This document shows positions 62,254 through 62,745 of a stretch of 62,745 bases of DNA, in pieces. The position numbers were made by a program, and so were the translations under genes. The stretch lies in the NCBI GenBank assembly GCA_025361705.1, contig JANYJW010000023.1, forward strand, positions 1 through 62,745, written 5' to 3'. Source of the DNA: Gemmatimonas sp. (GTDB lineage Bacteria > Gemmatimonadota > Gemmatimonadetes > Gemmatimonadales > Gemmatimonadaceae). The notes beneath the pieces are model-generated. The model had not been told where the DNA came from. It did not search any database and worked only from the letters and a program-made list of their open reading frames with translations. Position 1 is the stretch's first letter. Every line of letters begins with the position of its first letter.

Positions 62254-62745
<492 letters not shown>

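Overview
This is a high-GC (roughly two thirds G+C) chromosomal segment of a diderm, LPS-making bacterium. The gene content fits Gemmatimonadota best. It combines lipid A and BamA genes, a fused lpxC/fabZ, a Firmicutes-like mcsA-mcsB-clpC arginine-phosphorylation module, a bacillithiol gene (bshC), a DUF512-der-plsY-gpsA run and PorV-type outer-membrane proteins. This assignment is inference from gene content, not from a marker comparison. Almost every gene is recognisable and tightly packed, often with ATGA or GTGA overlaps. I see no IS element, prophage or CRISPR array.

Layout. 1-5837 (+): a glycan/envelope operon with a GT4 glycosyltransferase (cut by the window edge), a flippase-like membrane protein, a YfhO-type GT-C protein, a polyprenol-phosphate sugar synthase and a DapF-family epimerase of lower GC. 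5838-7110 holds 12-bp and 7-bp tandem repeats, an AT-rich palindrome and a TPR protein gene (-). 7111-14273 (+): a complete exporter operon (TetR, TolC, HlyD-type adaptor, two ABC ATPases, two ABC-2 permeases) resembling cecR-ybhGFSR, with an operator overlapping the tetR start codon. A tRNA-Arg(CCU), a PIG-L protein (-) and an M28 peptidase (+) follow.

16777-58817 is one long minus-strand stretch. Read in transcription order (right to left) it runs: era-Trm112; PorV-like and a membrane/exported protein; a GGDEF-like protein and a zinc-ribbon protein; prfB (with its programmed +1 frameshift)-lysS-lolC/E-lolD-mcsA-mcsB-clpC; bamA-ompH-lpxD-lpxC/fabZ-lpxA-Gfo/Idh/MocA-lpxB-lpxJ-like-lpxK-gdh-rlmH; bshC-murJ-uvrC; threonine synthase-like, larC, a TPR protein; DUF512-der-plsY-gpsA-merR-surE-pcm-apt. 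A repeat-rich surface lipoprotein gene (58943-61834, -) follows, then the end of an rRNA operon (5S complete, 23S 3' part) running out of the window.

Main points of interest: (1) the arginine-kinase/Clp module sits between lipoprotein-export and outer-membrane-assembly genes, lacks ctsR, and its McsB lacks the RDXXRA allosteric motif; (2) the ABC exporter has one canonical and one degenerate composite ATP site, and its repressor gene appears to be transcribed leaderless from an operator that covers its own start codon; (3) the PIG-L protein lacks the catalytic Asp; (4) the lipid A cluster carries a GnnA-like oxidoreductase between lpxA and lpxB and a DUF374 (LpxJ-type) acyltransferase.
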